Virus record (IMG/VR): IMGVR_UViG_3300030106_006452
Span: 85,851 to 130,668 of that record
Length of the DNA: 44,818 nucleotides
DNA from: a virus
Strand: one strand, 5' to 3'
Shown: positions 24,124-32,024 of the stretch, piece after piece
How positions within the stretch are numbered: position 1 is the first letter of the stretch
Layout: the number at the start of each line of letters is the position of its first letter
Notes under the pieces: model-generated
Databases searched by the model: none
What the model saw: the letters and a program-made list of their open reading frames with translations, nothing else
Told to the model about the DNA's origin: nothing
Translations under genes and position numbers: made by a program

Positions 24124-24981
24124 TTATTCCTCATAAAGAACAAAATTTCTATTAACATATGAGTTAATATTACTATTCTTTGTTAGTATTTCGATATCTA
24201 TATTATTATATTCAAGGTATTTTGTCAAGTGTATTTCTGATCTTTGGCCAATTTCCTGCTCGTGTTCTGGTAGATCTGCTTTCAGATTGTTCATATCAAA
24301 GTCATCAGTTACGTAATTCATTGTTGGCTTGTAACTTTCTTCTATGTCATAAAAATGTTTTATATTTCCATTTTGATCCAGCCTTGAACCATCCCAACCA
24401 AGAAAACTAACTTTTGTTACTCCAGTATGCACTAAAATAGGTGCAACCATATCATTCATAATACCTGGACCTATAATTCTATTATCAGGATTATTATCGA
24501 AAGAATTTTCATTCCATCGATTAGCATTACAAACAGACTTAGAATGACCCGCAGAAACATCAGATCCCCACAAAATATCAGGTTCATTTACAAAGTTCAA
24601 AGCGTATGTATTTTTTTTTATTAGATCAGCATTGACCCAGTTTTTATAATTAATAGGCATATCTTGCCTAGCAAAAACTAGATAATTTTTTTCTTTTGGA
24701 AAGTGAAAAGTATTGTAAGAGTTGGTTATACAGATGTCAACGATGTTTGGAAACTTTAACGCAGCAGTTTTTACAGCAAAAACTACCTTATTTTCGCAAA
24801 ATTTTTGTATCTTATCGACAGGAAACTCATTTAAGCTAACACCAGTTAGGAAACAAACAGCCTCCGAGCCTTGAAACATATTTTTGAATAATTTTGTCTT
24901 TTGCTGTCTAGTTCTTTTATTGGCAAGTTTTTTAAAAAAAAACCTTCTCTCTTTTAATGGAACTGTAAGCCATTTATTCAT
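24124..24981 (-). CDS. DUF115/GT42-like putative glycosyltransferase, copy 2 (285 aa)
   Basis: Similar in architecture to the gene at 12777-13646: a Rossmann-like strand (AVCFLTGVSLNEFP), an intermediate VVFAVKTAALKFPN strand, a GPGIMNDMVAPILV block and KVSFLGWDGSRLD, where copy 1 has KQIGFVGMDGYY. These shared landmarks suggest a common DUF115/Maf or GT42-like fold, though pairwise identity looks low. The ATG at 24981 is 1 base beyond the glycosyltransferase gene stop region and overlaps it by 8 bases. A transferase moving the CMP-activated product of the neighbouring NeuA copy 2 to an acceptor is the obvious hypothesis. Not supported by a recognisable catalytic triad. Confidence 0.52.
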   Translation of the reverse strand: MNKWLTVPLKERRFFFKKLANKRTRQQKTKLFKNMFQGSEAVCFLTGVSLNEFPVDKIQKFCENKVVFAVKTAALKFPNIVDICITNSYNTFHFPKEKNYLVFARQDMPINYKNWVNADLIKKNTYALNFVNEPDILWGSDVSAGHSKSVCNANRWNENSFDNNPDNRIIGPGIMNDMVAPILVHTGVTKVSFLGWDGSRLDQNGNIKHFYDIEESYKPTMNYVTDDFDMNNLKADLPEHEQEIGQRSEIHLTKYLEYNNIDIEILTKNSNINSYVNRNFVLYEE

Positions 24982-25828
24982 TTGCTATTTCCATAACCTT
25001 GTGGGGCATCTCTTCGCAAATTCTCTCAATTTCATCAATAAGCTCCAAGCCAGATAAATTAAACCATGGTTCTGAGGCTGCACCAATGAGTTTTTTTTGA
25101 TAAAATACTCTTACATTTAACATTTTGGCCTCAACTATTATTCTAGCGCAAGTCTCTAGATGCCCAGTGAAGAAAATAAAACTTTCGTGTTTAGAAAGCT
25201 TTTCTAAAAATTTATGATAATTTTTGTCTTTTATTAATTCAAAATTTAAATCTCTGTATTTACAGTATTCTATGGCCGTAGCTTTTCTTTTGATAGGATT
25301 ATCTGAGTCTAAAATTGCTATTGTATCAACCTTGTTATTAGAAGAAAATTTACGCATAACATTTAAGTCTTCTTTAGACCATATGGAGCAACCTAAATTA
25401 TGTACATTTTTCAAACCAGTATTATCAACAAAAACATCTTTTGACAACTTTGTTAAAAATAGATTTTTCTTTGCAGCTTTAAAAAATTCTATGTTGCATA
25501 ACATATGTTCTGGAGCTTTAAAATTTGGAAAAAATATTGGGTTTCTTGTTTTTAAATATTTGTGATCTTGTTCGTATATTAGATAAGTTAAATTATTAAT
25601 TGCATATTTTTTTGACTCTTCTGATAGTAAAACAAAATTACCAAAAACAAATATATCATTTTTTCTTTGTTTCATAAATTCAATTGTAACTTTAGAGGAG
25701 TTAATTAATTCTATTTCAGCTCCGATATTTTGCAATGAATTAGCAAGAGTTTCTGCATTTAATTCTGCGCCACCTTGGAATTCACTAAAAAAATAATCCA
25801 TTACAAAAACATACTTATGCAACTTCAA
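24974..25828 (-). CDS. GT-B-fold glycosyltransferase-like protein (284 aa)
   Basis: A GT4-like N-terminal loop, FFSEFQGGAELNAETLANSL, is the classic '.GG.e.....L...L' pattern of GT-B glycosyltransferases, and the C-terminal half keeps an ESFIFFTGHLETCARIIVEA strand matching the sugar-nucleotide binding region, although the canonical ExxxxxE motif is only partial. It is short (284 against 350-400), so the N- and C-domains are both trimmed or the enzyme is degenerate. The start is uncertain: TTG codons at 25828 and 25822 keep the first beta strand (KYVFVMDYFF), while the first ATG is at 25801. It overlaps the next upstream gene by 14 bases. Role: probably addition of a sugar to a surface glycan, inferred. 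Confidence 0.58.
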   Translation of the reverse strand: MKLHKYVFVMDYFFSEFQGGAELNAETLANSLQNIGAEIELINSSKVTIEFMKQRKNDIFVFGNFVLLSEESKKYAINNLTYLIYEQDHKYLKTRNPIFFPNFKAPEHMLCNIEFFKAAKKNLFLTKLSKDVFVDNTGLKNVHNLGCSIWSKEDLNVMRKFSSNNKVDTIAILDSDNPIKRKATAIEYCKYRDLNFELIKDKNYHKFLEKLSKHESFIFFTGHLETCARIIVEAKMLNVRVFYQKKLIGAASEPWFNLSGLELIDEIERICEEMPHKVMEIANE

Positions 25829-27074
25829 GCTCCTCTAAAGAATTAATCCACTCTAAATAATTTGTAGTTTCTTCATCGATAATGGCATTTTTCATATCAG
25901 AATAAACTTTTTCTTTAGAGAATTGTTTTAAAATCCACTTTTGAAGTCTTTTTGCCTGTGATTTAAATCTTCCGTAATCTTTATAGACTTCACGTAATTT
26001 CATTTTATATGACCCTTGTTGCGCATATGCCCACATAGAGTCTTTTTGTATAACACCCTGCCAAACTGCATCAGGTGTAACAGGCTGAAGATTATATTCA
26101 ACTTTTGCAAAATGAGCCTTCATCTTTTCTTTGCCTTTTTTATCTTTTGTCGGCTTATAAAGAAAATCTAAATGACCTGACCAATCTGTTGCTATTACTG
26201 GAAGGCCACTATATGCAGCTTCAAAAAGTGGAAGTCCATACCCCTCACCTCGTGTTAGACTCACTAAACAGTTTATGTCATCGTGACTGTATAGAGAATG
26301 CATTTCTTCATCATCTAGATCTCCGTGAAGCAAATATACTTTACATTTTCTATTTTTATATTTGGAAAGAGACTTTTGCAGTTCAGAGTAAATTACATTT
26401 CTGTCTAATATGCAACCTCCTCTTAGAAAAGTTTTAACGACCAAACCAACATCTGGATTATCGATAAACTCTTCCACAAACCAATTAACCGTTGCGCCCA
26501 AATTTTTTCTTGGACCCCATTGGGCCACAGTTAAAAAATTAAATTTAGTTGAGAGGTTTAAATCTAATTCTGGTAAAGAATCATATTTTTTAACCGGATA
26601 ATGTACAACATCAATGTTTTTTTTGCACTTAAGCTCTAAACGCTGGCCCGTATTCCTATCAACAGCTTCATAAACTGTGTCCAAGAAAATATTTTTTGAA
26701 TGCTCTGAAATAGTTATAATTCTATCCATTTCATTGCACTTCTGTAGCCACTCAGGAGCAACTTTTGTTGTTTCAATACCAGCAGTAACACCAATGTTAA
26801 TTGGCGCCATTTTTTGCCATTCATTTGGTATTGTAACTTGAATTGACATATCATATTGACCATTCTGTTGGCCATATAAAGCAGTTTTGTGTATTATGGA
26901 ATCTAACCAATTTCTCTCTTCGTTATTTTCCCAAACCCAAGAAGATTCTCCCCAGTTAACCGGCATTACATAAAGATCTAAGCCTTCCACTTCTCGCAGC
27001 GCTCTTATTACAAAACGACAATGCTCGCCATAGCCTGTTCTGGTTAATGCTGGACCTCTAACTAAAACTTTCAT
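25815..27074 (-). CDS. GT4-family glycosyltransferase (419 aa)
   Basis: An N-terminal strand and Gly-rich turn, VLVRGPALTRTGYGEHCRF, starts the GT-B fold. The C-terminal donor-binding half shows FLTVAQWGPRKNLGATV, the EEMHSLYSHDDINCLVSLTR segment and GEGYGLPLFEAAYSGLPVIA, which is the E-x7-E signature of GT4 enzymes (GLPLFEAAYSGLPVIATDWSG in outline). The ATG at 27074 has an AAGGAGG Shine-Dalgarno and overlaps the next gene's stop in a TAATG arrangement. These enzymes use nucleotide-sugar donors with retaining chemistry. The acceptor is unknown. Length is normal for the family. Confidence 0.87.
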   Translation of the reverse strand: MKVLVRGPALTRTGYGEHCRFVIRALREVEGLDLYVMPVNWGESSWVWENNEERNWLDSIIHKTALYGQQNGQYDMSIQVTIPNEWQKMAPINIGVTAGIETTKVAPEWLQKCNEMDRIITISEHSKNIFLDTVYEAVDRNTGQRLELKCKKNIDVVHYPVKKYDSLPELDLNLSTKFNFLTVAQWGPRKNLGATVNWFVEEFIDNPDVGLVVKTFLRGGCILDRNVIYSELQKSLSKYKNRKCKVYLLHGDLDDEEMHSLYSHDDINCLVSLTRGEGYGLPLFEAAYSGLPVIATDWSGHLDFLYKPTKDKKGKEKMKAHFAKVEYNLQPVTPDAVWQGVIQKDSMWAYAQQGSYKMKLREVYKDYGRFKSQAKRLQKWILKQFSKEKVYSDMKNAIIDEETTNYLEWINSLEELEVA

Positions 27075-28342
27075 TATGCGACCTCCTTAAGAACCCAACG
27101 TTTTTTATATTTTCGAGTGTCCCAAGATCCTTCCTCTTCATGAAGCTTTGTCATTGTATCAACCCAAGTTTTATTAAAGTTATCAAAATTATAGTTCTTC
27201 ATAACGTGCTTTCTTCCTTCTGCGCCCATTTGTTCTCTCTTTTCTTTGGAAAAGTTAAACATAGTTACAAACGCATTGACAACATCATCTCCGTTTAGTC
27301 TGTCTTCATAAATCCACGGAATTTGCTGTGATCCAATGATTGCTTTAGAAGCCGGGTAAAGAGGAATTCCAAATTCATTTTCCCCATCTACAATTTGTTC
27401 TTGTAGACCGCCGGTCATATTGACTATAATGGGCGTCCCACAAGATAAAGATTCCAAAGTAGCAAGTCCAAAGCCCTCTGCATCTGCAATATTCACAGTA
27501 CAATCTGCCATATTATACATCAAAGCTAACTGTTTTAAATCGACTTTTTGCTGGCTAAACAATACTTCACCATTTGTTAAGCCAAGGTGCTCTATAATTG
27601 CTTGCAGATCTTGTCCATTGGGATCTTTAACTTCTGTATGCATTACGAGTGATGCTTTGTCGTGGCCTACTTTATCAAGAAATTCCTTAAACCAAAAAAT
27701 TAAAGAACCAGATTGTTTTCTTCTTGCATTTCTGTTATTCCAAAAGAAAACAAATTTATCTGGGTCGTAAAATTCTCCAAAAACATTTTTTTTGAATTTT
27801 TCTAGATTTTCTTTGTTTTCTACTGGTGTGAAAATCTCACTATTGACCGCGTGTGGAATATATTTAGAATTAACTTCCGGGGCCACAGTTTTAACAATAT
27901 CATCTGTTACTTTTGAGATTGTCGCGATGAGGTCATTTGACTCATAAAATTGTTTATTATAGGTAGGATAGGGGTAGTTATCCCAAACGTGATAATAAAC
28001 CATAGGCATGAGAGGTCTAATTTCATTTTCCATCTCCCATAGCCAGGACCAGAATCGAGGGTCAGTCATAAACCAAAGAATATCCGGCTTTTCTTGGCGA
28101 ATTAAAGATCGCACCATTTCTTTGTTGCCATATCCATCAACTGGGAACATTATCCAATCGTCTCCATATTGTTCTGTTTTGATTGGATCATATTTGGGAT
28201 GTTTAATTGCGCCGCCGAAAGAGCGAATTTGGAACTTGCCAGTTTTTAATAACGCTTCACAAATATACCTAGTTTGAGTTCCAACGCCACTAGGACTGAG
28301 AGGCATATCACTAAGAGTGAAGACCTTAATTTTTTTATCCAT
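27074..28342 (-). CDS. GT4-family glycosyltransferase (422 aa)
   Basis: The N-terminal loop MPLSPSGVGTQTRYI (residues 14-28) and the donor-binding half, KFVFFWNNRNARRKQSGSLI then ALMYNMADCTVNIADAEGFG and LATLESLSCGTPIIV, show a complete GT-B glycosyltransferase with the GT4 E-x7-E motif. It is the upstream member of a tandem GT4 pair and shares the TAATG overlap with the next gene. The Shine-Dalgarno GAGG lies 8 bases before the ATG. It is the promoter-proximal end of the glycan cassette. Donor and acceptor sugars are unknown. Confident at family level. Confidence 0.88.
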   Translation of the reverse strand: MDKKIKVFTLSDMPLSPSGVGTQTRYICEALLKTGKFQIRSFGGAIKHPKYDPIKTEQYGDDWIMFPVDGYGNKEMVRSLIRQEKPDILWFMTDPRFWSWLWEMENEIRPLMPMVYYHVWDNYPYPTYNKQFYESNDLIATISKVTDDIVKTVAPEVNSKYIPHAVNSEIFTPVENKENLEKFKKNVFGEFYDPDKFVFFWNNRNARRKQSGSLIFWFKEFLDKVGHDKASLVMHTEVKDPNGQDLQAIIEHLGLTNGEVLFSQQKVDLKQLALMYNMADCTVNIADAEGFGLATLESLSCGTPIIVNMTGGLQEQIVDGENEFGIPLYPASKAIIGSQQIPWIYEDRLNGDDVVNAFVTMFNFSKEKREQMGAEGRKHVMKNYNFDNFNKTWVDTMTKLHEEEGSWDTRKYKKRWVLKEVA

Positions 28343-28349
28343 TTAAACC

Positions 28350-29156
28350 TCATGAGCAATGTTTTGTTTTGTAATATTCGCAAACGCCATATTTGCCGTA
28401 GCAGGAAAGTCTATTTTTGACGTGATTGCATTTATTGATATTATACACTGCTTTATTTAATAGTTTAAGTGCGTTACCTATTTTCTTTTCTCCATTGGTG
28501 ACTTTAAATATTTCAACATTGTTTTTGTTTGCGGTTCTTTTAAGAAGAGCAAAATGAGTTGTGATATCTTTATAATTTTTATTGTGCTTCTTGGCCCAAA
28601 AATGCTTATAAAGTGTAAGCTGGTAGGTTATCATCTTATCAGATTTTTTACGATTATCCCAACCCCAAGAACAAGTCTTCCAGTCAATTATATGATATTT
28701 TTTGGTATCTGGTGTGTATACTACAAGATCAATAAAACCCTTAAAATTTTTACTAGCTTTTTCATTATTAATGCTTTCGTAAAGTTGTTCTTCTACAGAA
28801 ACCATTTCAAATTTACCAAAATATTTTTTAAGCGCTGGTAAAATAAACTGAATTATGTGTTTGCCTTGAGATCTCATTGAACTTAAAAGATCAGGAGAAA
28901 AGTCGATACTTTCAGACGATCTTTTTATTTTTTGTAAGTTTTGAAGAAATTCTTTTTCAAAAAGTTCTTTAAGATCTTTAGACTTTTTGTTTTCATCATA
29001 ATCTTGTACTATAACTTCACAAACTGTGTGAAGAGCAGAACCAAAAGCAGTGTGCTCATTACCTTTAAATTGTTTTATTTTATCAATATAGTTAAGCTTA
29101 TGTTTCCAAGCGCAAGTGGTCCACTCTTTAAGTTCTGAGTAGGATATGTGAGACAT
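28350..29156 (-). CDS. PD-(D/E)XK nuclease, Cas4/RecB-like with cysteine cluster (268 aa)
   Basis: The start SYSELKEWTTCAWKHKLNYI (residues 5-24) carries Cys15; GSALHTVCE has His43; GFIDLVVY has Asp143; HIIDWKTCSW has Asp158 and Lys160; and YQLTLY has Gln179. These are the H, D, (D/E)XK and Q motifs of the RecB/Cas4/AddB-like nuclease family. The C-terminal CNHVKNRLSC, GVCEYY and KHCS cysteines (243, 252, 259, 267) together with Cys15 suggest a Fe-S cluster. Phages use such exonucleases in recombination, DNA degradation or packaging. It starts after a GAGGAA Shine-Dalgarno and marks the return from glycan genes to replication-type genes. Confidence 0.87.
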   Translation of the reverse strand: MSHISYSELKEWTTCAWKHKLNYIDKIKQFKGNEHTAFGSALHTVCEVIVQDYDENKKSKDLKELFEKEFLQNLQKIKRSSESIDFSPDLLSSMRSQGKHIIQFILPALKKYFGKFEMVSVEEQLYESINNEKASKNFKGFIDLVVYTPDTKKYHIIDWKTCSWGWDNRKKSDKMITYQLTLYKHFWAKKHNKNYKDITTHFALLKRTANKNNVEIFKVTNGEKKIGNALKLLNKAVYNINKCNHVKNRLSCYGKYGVCEYYKTKHCS

Positions 29157-29567
29157 TTATTCCTCTGTTGTTTTCTTTTTTGTTGCCCTTTTTCTTCTTG
29201 TTTTCGTCGTTGTTTTCGTCGTTTTTTTAAGACCATAGGGCAACGAAGCTTCCTGTTCTAACACCTTGCTTTTATTTTCAGGTGTTTCAGCTTTATTTTT
29301 TATTGGCTCTATTTTAACATAATCTTTTGAAATGTCAACTGATTTCTTTTTGAAAACATATCTACCTTCTGGATTTGAATTATCTATTACACCAGAACTC
29401 TGATTTTCTAAAAATACATAATCTTTTAAATCACCGCCATTATCCTTCTTTATAAACTCAATAATGTTTTTTACAGTATAATAAAATTTTTTATTTCTAG
29501 AGCGATTAACCACACTAAAAGTAAAAATAATATTAGAACCGTCTTGTTTTTTTGAAATATATTTCAT
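29157..29567 (-). CDS. Small protein with basic Lys/Arg/Thr tail (136 aa)
   Basis: The first 75 residues form a plain alpha/beta domain (FTFSVVNRSRNKKFYYTVKN, then GGDLKDYVFLENQSSG). From about residue 110 the sequence is repetitive and strongly basic (KKTTKTTTKTRRKRATKKK), resembling histone-H1-like tails, and the DNA contains direct repeats of GTTTTCGTCGTT. A role in binding nucleic acid is plausible, inferred from composition only. Shine-Dalgarno GGAG lies 6 bases before the ATG. The gene stops 1 base before the nuclease ATG. Confidence 0.7.
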   Translation of the reverse strand: MKYISKKQDGSNIIFTFSVVNRSRNKKFYYTVKNIIEFIKKDNGGDLKDYVFLENQSSGVIDNSNPEGRYVFKKKSVDISKDYVKIEPIKNKAETPENKSKVLEQEASLPYGLKKTTKTTTKTRRKRATKKKTTEE

Positions 29568-29575
29568 AATGTCTC

Positions 29576-30244
29576 CTAAAACTCAAAAAATGAATCCACT
29601 TTGTTATAAAGCACTGGGCTTAACTCTTTGAGTTTATTTTTATTTCCTAATAAATAGTTCTCAAAGCCATTTGCCCAATATTCTCGCAATGCAGTGATTG
29701 CGTAAGGTGAATAAAATAAACCGGAAGAAATAGCTCTAAGCTTATCGTATCCTATTACTTTGTAAAGATGCTGATCAAAATCGTAATCATACTCGGAATT
29801 TTTATAATCCTCTATATCATATTTTTCATCATCTAATAGATAATATAGTGTATTTCTTTTTGCAATAAATTCTCTCTCCAACCTACCATCACCATAAATT
29901 TGTTCTTGATTTTTCTTTTCAATAGCATGAGCTAGCTCGTGAAAAATATCATCCAAAAGATCCCTCTCGTTATCTTGATCCGGTGAAAGATATATCGCAC
30001 CATCCTTGTACATGGCATTATATTCGCGGCCATCTTTAAAAAATTCATCAACGTAACCAACAAAAAAAACATCAACATTATCAAAAAAATGGTTCGGCAC
30101 TAAATTTTCTATTTTGTTTTTTAACTGCTCCAAATCAATTTGTTTTTCAAAAGGCTGTGCGAAAACAAAAGGAACATTGTGTATCGTAAAATCAATATTT
30201 TCTTTTTTTGATTTTTTAACAGATTCTAAAATGTAATCAAACAT
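29576..30244 (-). CDS. Zincin-like protein with HExxH motif (222 aa)
   Basis: The motif FHELAHAIEK (His102, Glu103, His106) is a zinc-peptidase active-site pattern, and REYWANGFENYL near residues 187-198 could supply a third ligand or a structural match to LF-type or minor zincins. The N-terminus (residues 1-60) has no signal peptide, so the protein is probably cytoplasmic. Similar HExxH proteins of unknown role occur in marine T4-like phages. The ATG directly follows the TAA of the upstream gene. A peptidase activity is likely but the substrate is unknown. Confidence 0.72.
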   Translation of the reverse strand: MFDYILESVKKSKKENIDFTIHNVPFVFAQPFEKQIDLEQLKNKIENLVPNHFFDNVDVFFVGYVDEFFKDGREYNAMYKDGAIYLSPDQDNERDLLDDIFHELAHAIEKKNQEQIYGDGRLEREFIAKRNTLYYLLDDEKYDIEDYKNSEYDYDFDQHLYKVIGYDKLRAISSGLFYSPYAITALREYWANGFENYLLGNKNKLKELSPVLYNKVDSFFEF

Positions 30245-30484
30245 TTATGCCGCAAGTTCCGCATCAGTTAAACCTTGTTGATATCCTCTAATAAAATTCT
30301 CTTCTGCAACTGCTAAAAGAAACTCAGGAAATTCTTGTGCCATAACCTGAATTATCATTTCAACATTTACTTCATCATTTTCAGGGCTAAGTTTTTCTCC
30401 AACATAATTTATAAGCCACTTTTTCATTTCATTTTCTGCCTCAACTGGCTTAAGAAGATCTGGGTTTTCATTATCTATAGACAT
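30245..30484 (-). CDS. Conserved small acidic phage protein, unknown (79 aa)
   Basis: A small helical acidic protein whose C-terminal FLLAVAEENFIRGYQQGLTD is a pattern I recognise from conserved hypothetical proteins of marine T4-like phages. No catalytic motif is visible. It has a very strong Shine-Dalgarno (AAAGGAGGACACAT before the ATG), unlike most genes here, so it is likely made in quantity. The 44-base gap upstream contains no recognisable promoter. Confidence 0.78.
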   Translation of the reverse strand: MSIDNENPDLLKPVEAENEMKKWLINYVGEKLSPENDEVNVEMIIQVMAQEFPEFLLAVAEENFIRGYQQGLTDAELAA

Positions 30485-30528
30485 ATGTGTCCTCCTTTTA
30501 TGTAAATATAACAGATATTTGGCATACT

Positions 30529-31842
30529 TTAAAGAATTTTAGACGCAATAGTAGCAACTTTAGATCTTTCACCCTTTAAAAGAGTTACGTGCCCAGAAAC
30601 ATCAAAACTTTTAAATTTTTCAACTGCGTGAGTTAAACCATTTGAAGTTTCATCTAGATAAACATTATCAATTTGTTCTACATCACCAGTTAAAATAATT
30701 TTTGTTCCTTCGCCAACGCGAGTAAGTATGGTTTTAAGCTCATGAGCTGTCAAGTTTTGTGCTTCGTCAATGATAATAAAAGCGTTAGCTATTGATCGTC
30801 CTCTGATATAAGTTAAGGCTTCTACTTCAATCTTACCTCTATCCATATAATTCTCAAGAGTGGCTTTATCATTGGCCATTAGGTACTCCAAATTATCACG
30901 AATAGGTGCAACCCAAGGTGACATTTTTTCTTCTATTGTCCCTGGTAAGAAGCCAATATCTCTACCCATCGGCTGTATTGGCCTGGAAACCACTAAACGA
31001 CTATAAGTTTCTTTCTCGACAACCTGGCTAAGACCGGCTGCAATTGCCATTAAGGTTTTACCACAACCAGCCTTACCCACTAACGTAACTACATTTATTT
31101 TTGGGTCTTCTAACAAATCCATGGCGAAAATCTGCTCTTTGTTTCTAGGTTTCAAACCCCAAAGTCTTTTTTTATTGCCGGGATTAAGCAACTTTAAGGG
31201 TTTCTCATAAGACTCAAATTTTCCTAAAGCAGTTTTCTTTTCATTTTGATTTGATATTAACATCAAAAATTGATTTGAATTTAATTTTAACTCTTCTTCC
31301 TCTATGTAGACTTCTTCTCCGTTATAAAACCTATCCAAGACAGGCTCATCAACCAAGTGAGTTATGAAGCCAGTGTAAATATTATCTGTATCTTTTACAA
31401 CTTGATCTGATTGGAAATCCTCGGTCGTCAAACCCAGAGAATCGCACTTAACACGCATGTTAATATCTCGTGTGACCACGACTACTTTTCTTTTTGGGTT
31501 TTCATTTTTTTGGTTCAACGCAACGCTAATAATCTCATTATCAGGAACAGAAAGATCAAAATCTTCTGGAATGCCCTCTCTTTTGACCATCTTCACGCAT
31601 ATTAGACCCTTACCCTTATCTATTCTCACGCCTTTAGACAAACTACCTTTTTCACGGAGAGCGTCAAGATTGCGAATAAGCGTTCTTGCGTTTGTGCCCA
31701 CGCCGTCTTGTCTTTTTTTGTTGTTGTCTATTTCTTCTAGAACTTTAAGAGGAAGGACGATATCGTTATTACCATAAGATCGTATACAATTCACATCCGT
31801 TAAGCAGACGCTAGTATCAAGAATATAAATTTTTTTAGCCAT
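30529..31842 (-). CDS. phoH: PhoH-like ATPase with N-terminal PIN domain (437 aa)
   Basis: Residues 1-140 form a PIN ribonuclease-like domain with acidic positions in YILDTSV (Asp9), VLEEID (Glu37), VPDNEI (Asp101) and TRDINM (Asp126). Residues about 215-437 are the PhoH ATPase: LVGKAGCGKT (Walker A, 255-263), IIIDEAQ (Walker B, Asp359, Glu360) and TGDVEQID as sensor. The PIN-PhoH order and 437-residue length match bacterial PhoH2-type proteins (RNA helicase/nuclease activity has been reported for some). PhoH is among the most widespread genes of marine phages. Its role in infection is not known. It is the last gene before the only strand switch of the window. Confidence 0.92.
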   Translation of the reverse strand: MAKKIYILDTSVCLTDVNCIRSYGNNDIVLPLKVLEEIDNNKKRQDGVGTNARTLIRNLDALREKGSLSKGVRIDKGKGLICVKMVKREGIPEDFDLSVPDNEIISVALNQKNENPKRKVVVVTRDINMRVKCDSLGLTTEDFQSDQVVKDTDNIYTGFITHLVDEPVLDRFYNGEEVYIEEEELKLNSNQFLMLISNQNEKKTALGKFESYEKPLKLLNPGNKKRLWGLKPRNKEQIFAMDLLEDPKINVVTLVGKAGCGKTLMAIAAGLSQVVEKETYSRLVVSRPIQPMGRDIGFLPGTIEEKMSPWVAPIRDNLEYLMANDKATLENYMDRGKIEVEALTYIRGRSIANAFIIIDEAQNLTAHELKTILTRVGEGTKIILTGDVEQIDNVYLDETSNGLTHAVEKFKSFDVSGHVTLLKGERSKVATIASKIL

Positions 31843-31922
31843 GTTTACTCACTTTGTTAAACACTTGATCTTCTTAATTAAAACACTCATAATAAGTTAG
31901 TTTAACTTGAAGAAGCAGTCAT

Positions 31923-31930
31923 TATAAATA
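31923..31930 (+). promoter_or_regulatory. Candidate T4-type late promoter TATAAATA
   Basis: The exact T4 late promoter consensus TATAAATA lies about 95 bases upstream of the protease-like gene start at 32025, in the right orientation. A gp55-like sigma factor in the same window makes it credible. Chance of this 8-mer in AT-rich DNA is not negligible, so position and orientation are the main support. Confidence 0.5.
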
Positions 31931-31963
31931 GTGTTTTTGTTTATAAAAAAGGAGAAAAGACCA

Positions 31964-32011
31964 GTGGCACTCTTATTTATTTATATGAGAGTAAAAATCT
32001 CAGAGATATAG
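31964..32011 (+). CDS. Possible 15-residue leader peptide
   Basis: A GTG start at 31964 preceded by AAGGAG (31949-31954 region) opens a 15-codon frame, reading approximately MALLFIYMRVKISEI, that stops with TAG at 32009-32011. The stop overlaps the AGGAGG ribosome-binding site (32010-32015) of the protease-like gene. This geometry would allow translational coupling. It may equally be an accident of AT-rich sequence. Confidence 0.3.
   Translation: MALLFIYMRVKISEI
31978..31985 (-). promoter_or_regulatory. Candidate late promoter TATAAATA facing phoH
   Basis: On the minus strand TATAAATA reads from 31985 to 31978, about 135 bases upstream of the phoH start, in the right orientation for phoH. 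It faces the plus-strand late-promoter candidate, so the two transcripts would overlap by about 50 bases. It may be a chance match. Confidence 0.3.
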
Positions 32012-32024
32012 GAGGATAAAAAAA

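Larger units (their letters stand above)
31843..32024. promoter_or_regulatory. Divergent intergenic region at the only strand switch
   Basis: This 182-base gap is the largest in the window. It holds an inverted repeat GTTAAAC (31856-31862) / GTTTAAC (31900-31906), an AAGTT-N5-AACTT dyad (31894-31908), a direct repeat AAACACT (31859-31865 and 31881-31887), a plus-strand TATAAATA (31923-31930) and a minus-strand TATAAATA (31978-31985). It must carry signals for phoH leftward and the exported protease rightward. The dyads are operator candidates; in AT-rich DNA some are expected by chance. Confidence 0.5.

Noticed and set aside
12471-28342. A complete sialic, legionaminic or pseudaminic acid pathway
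   Set aside because: NeuC, PseG, PseH and LegG-type enzymes were not found in this window, so only part of a nonulosonate pathway can be claimed and the product cannot be named.
29199-29228. CRISPR-like or phase-variable repeat
   Set aside because: Only two to three short copies of a 12-base unit inside a coding region, no spacer pattern, and they simply encode a basic protein tail.
31978-31985. Firm call of a late promoter for phoH
   Set aside because: An 8-base match in AT-rich DNA is expected a few times by chance in 45 kb. The site is reported only as a low-confidence candidate.
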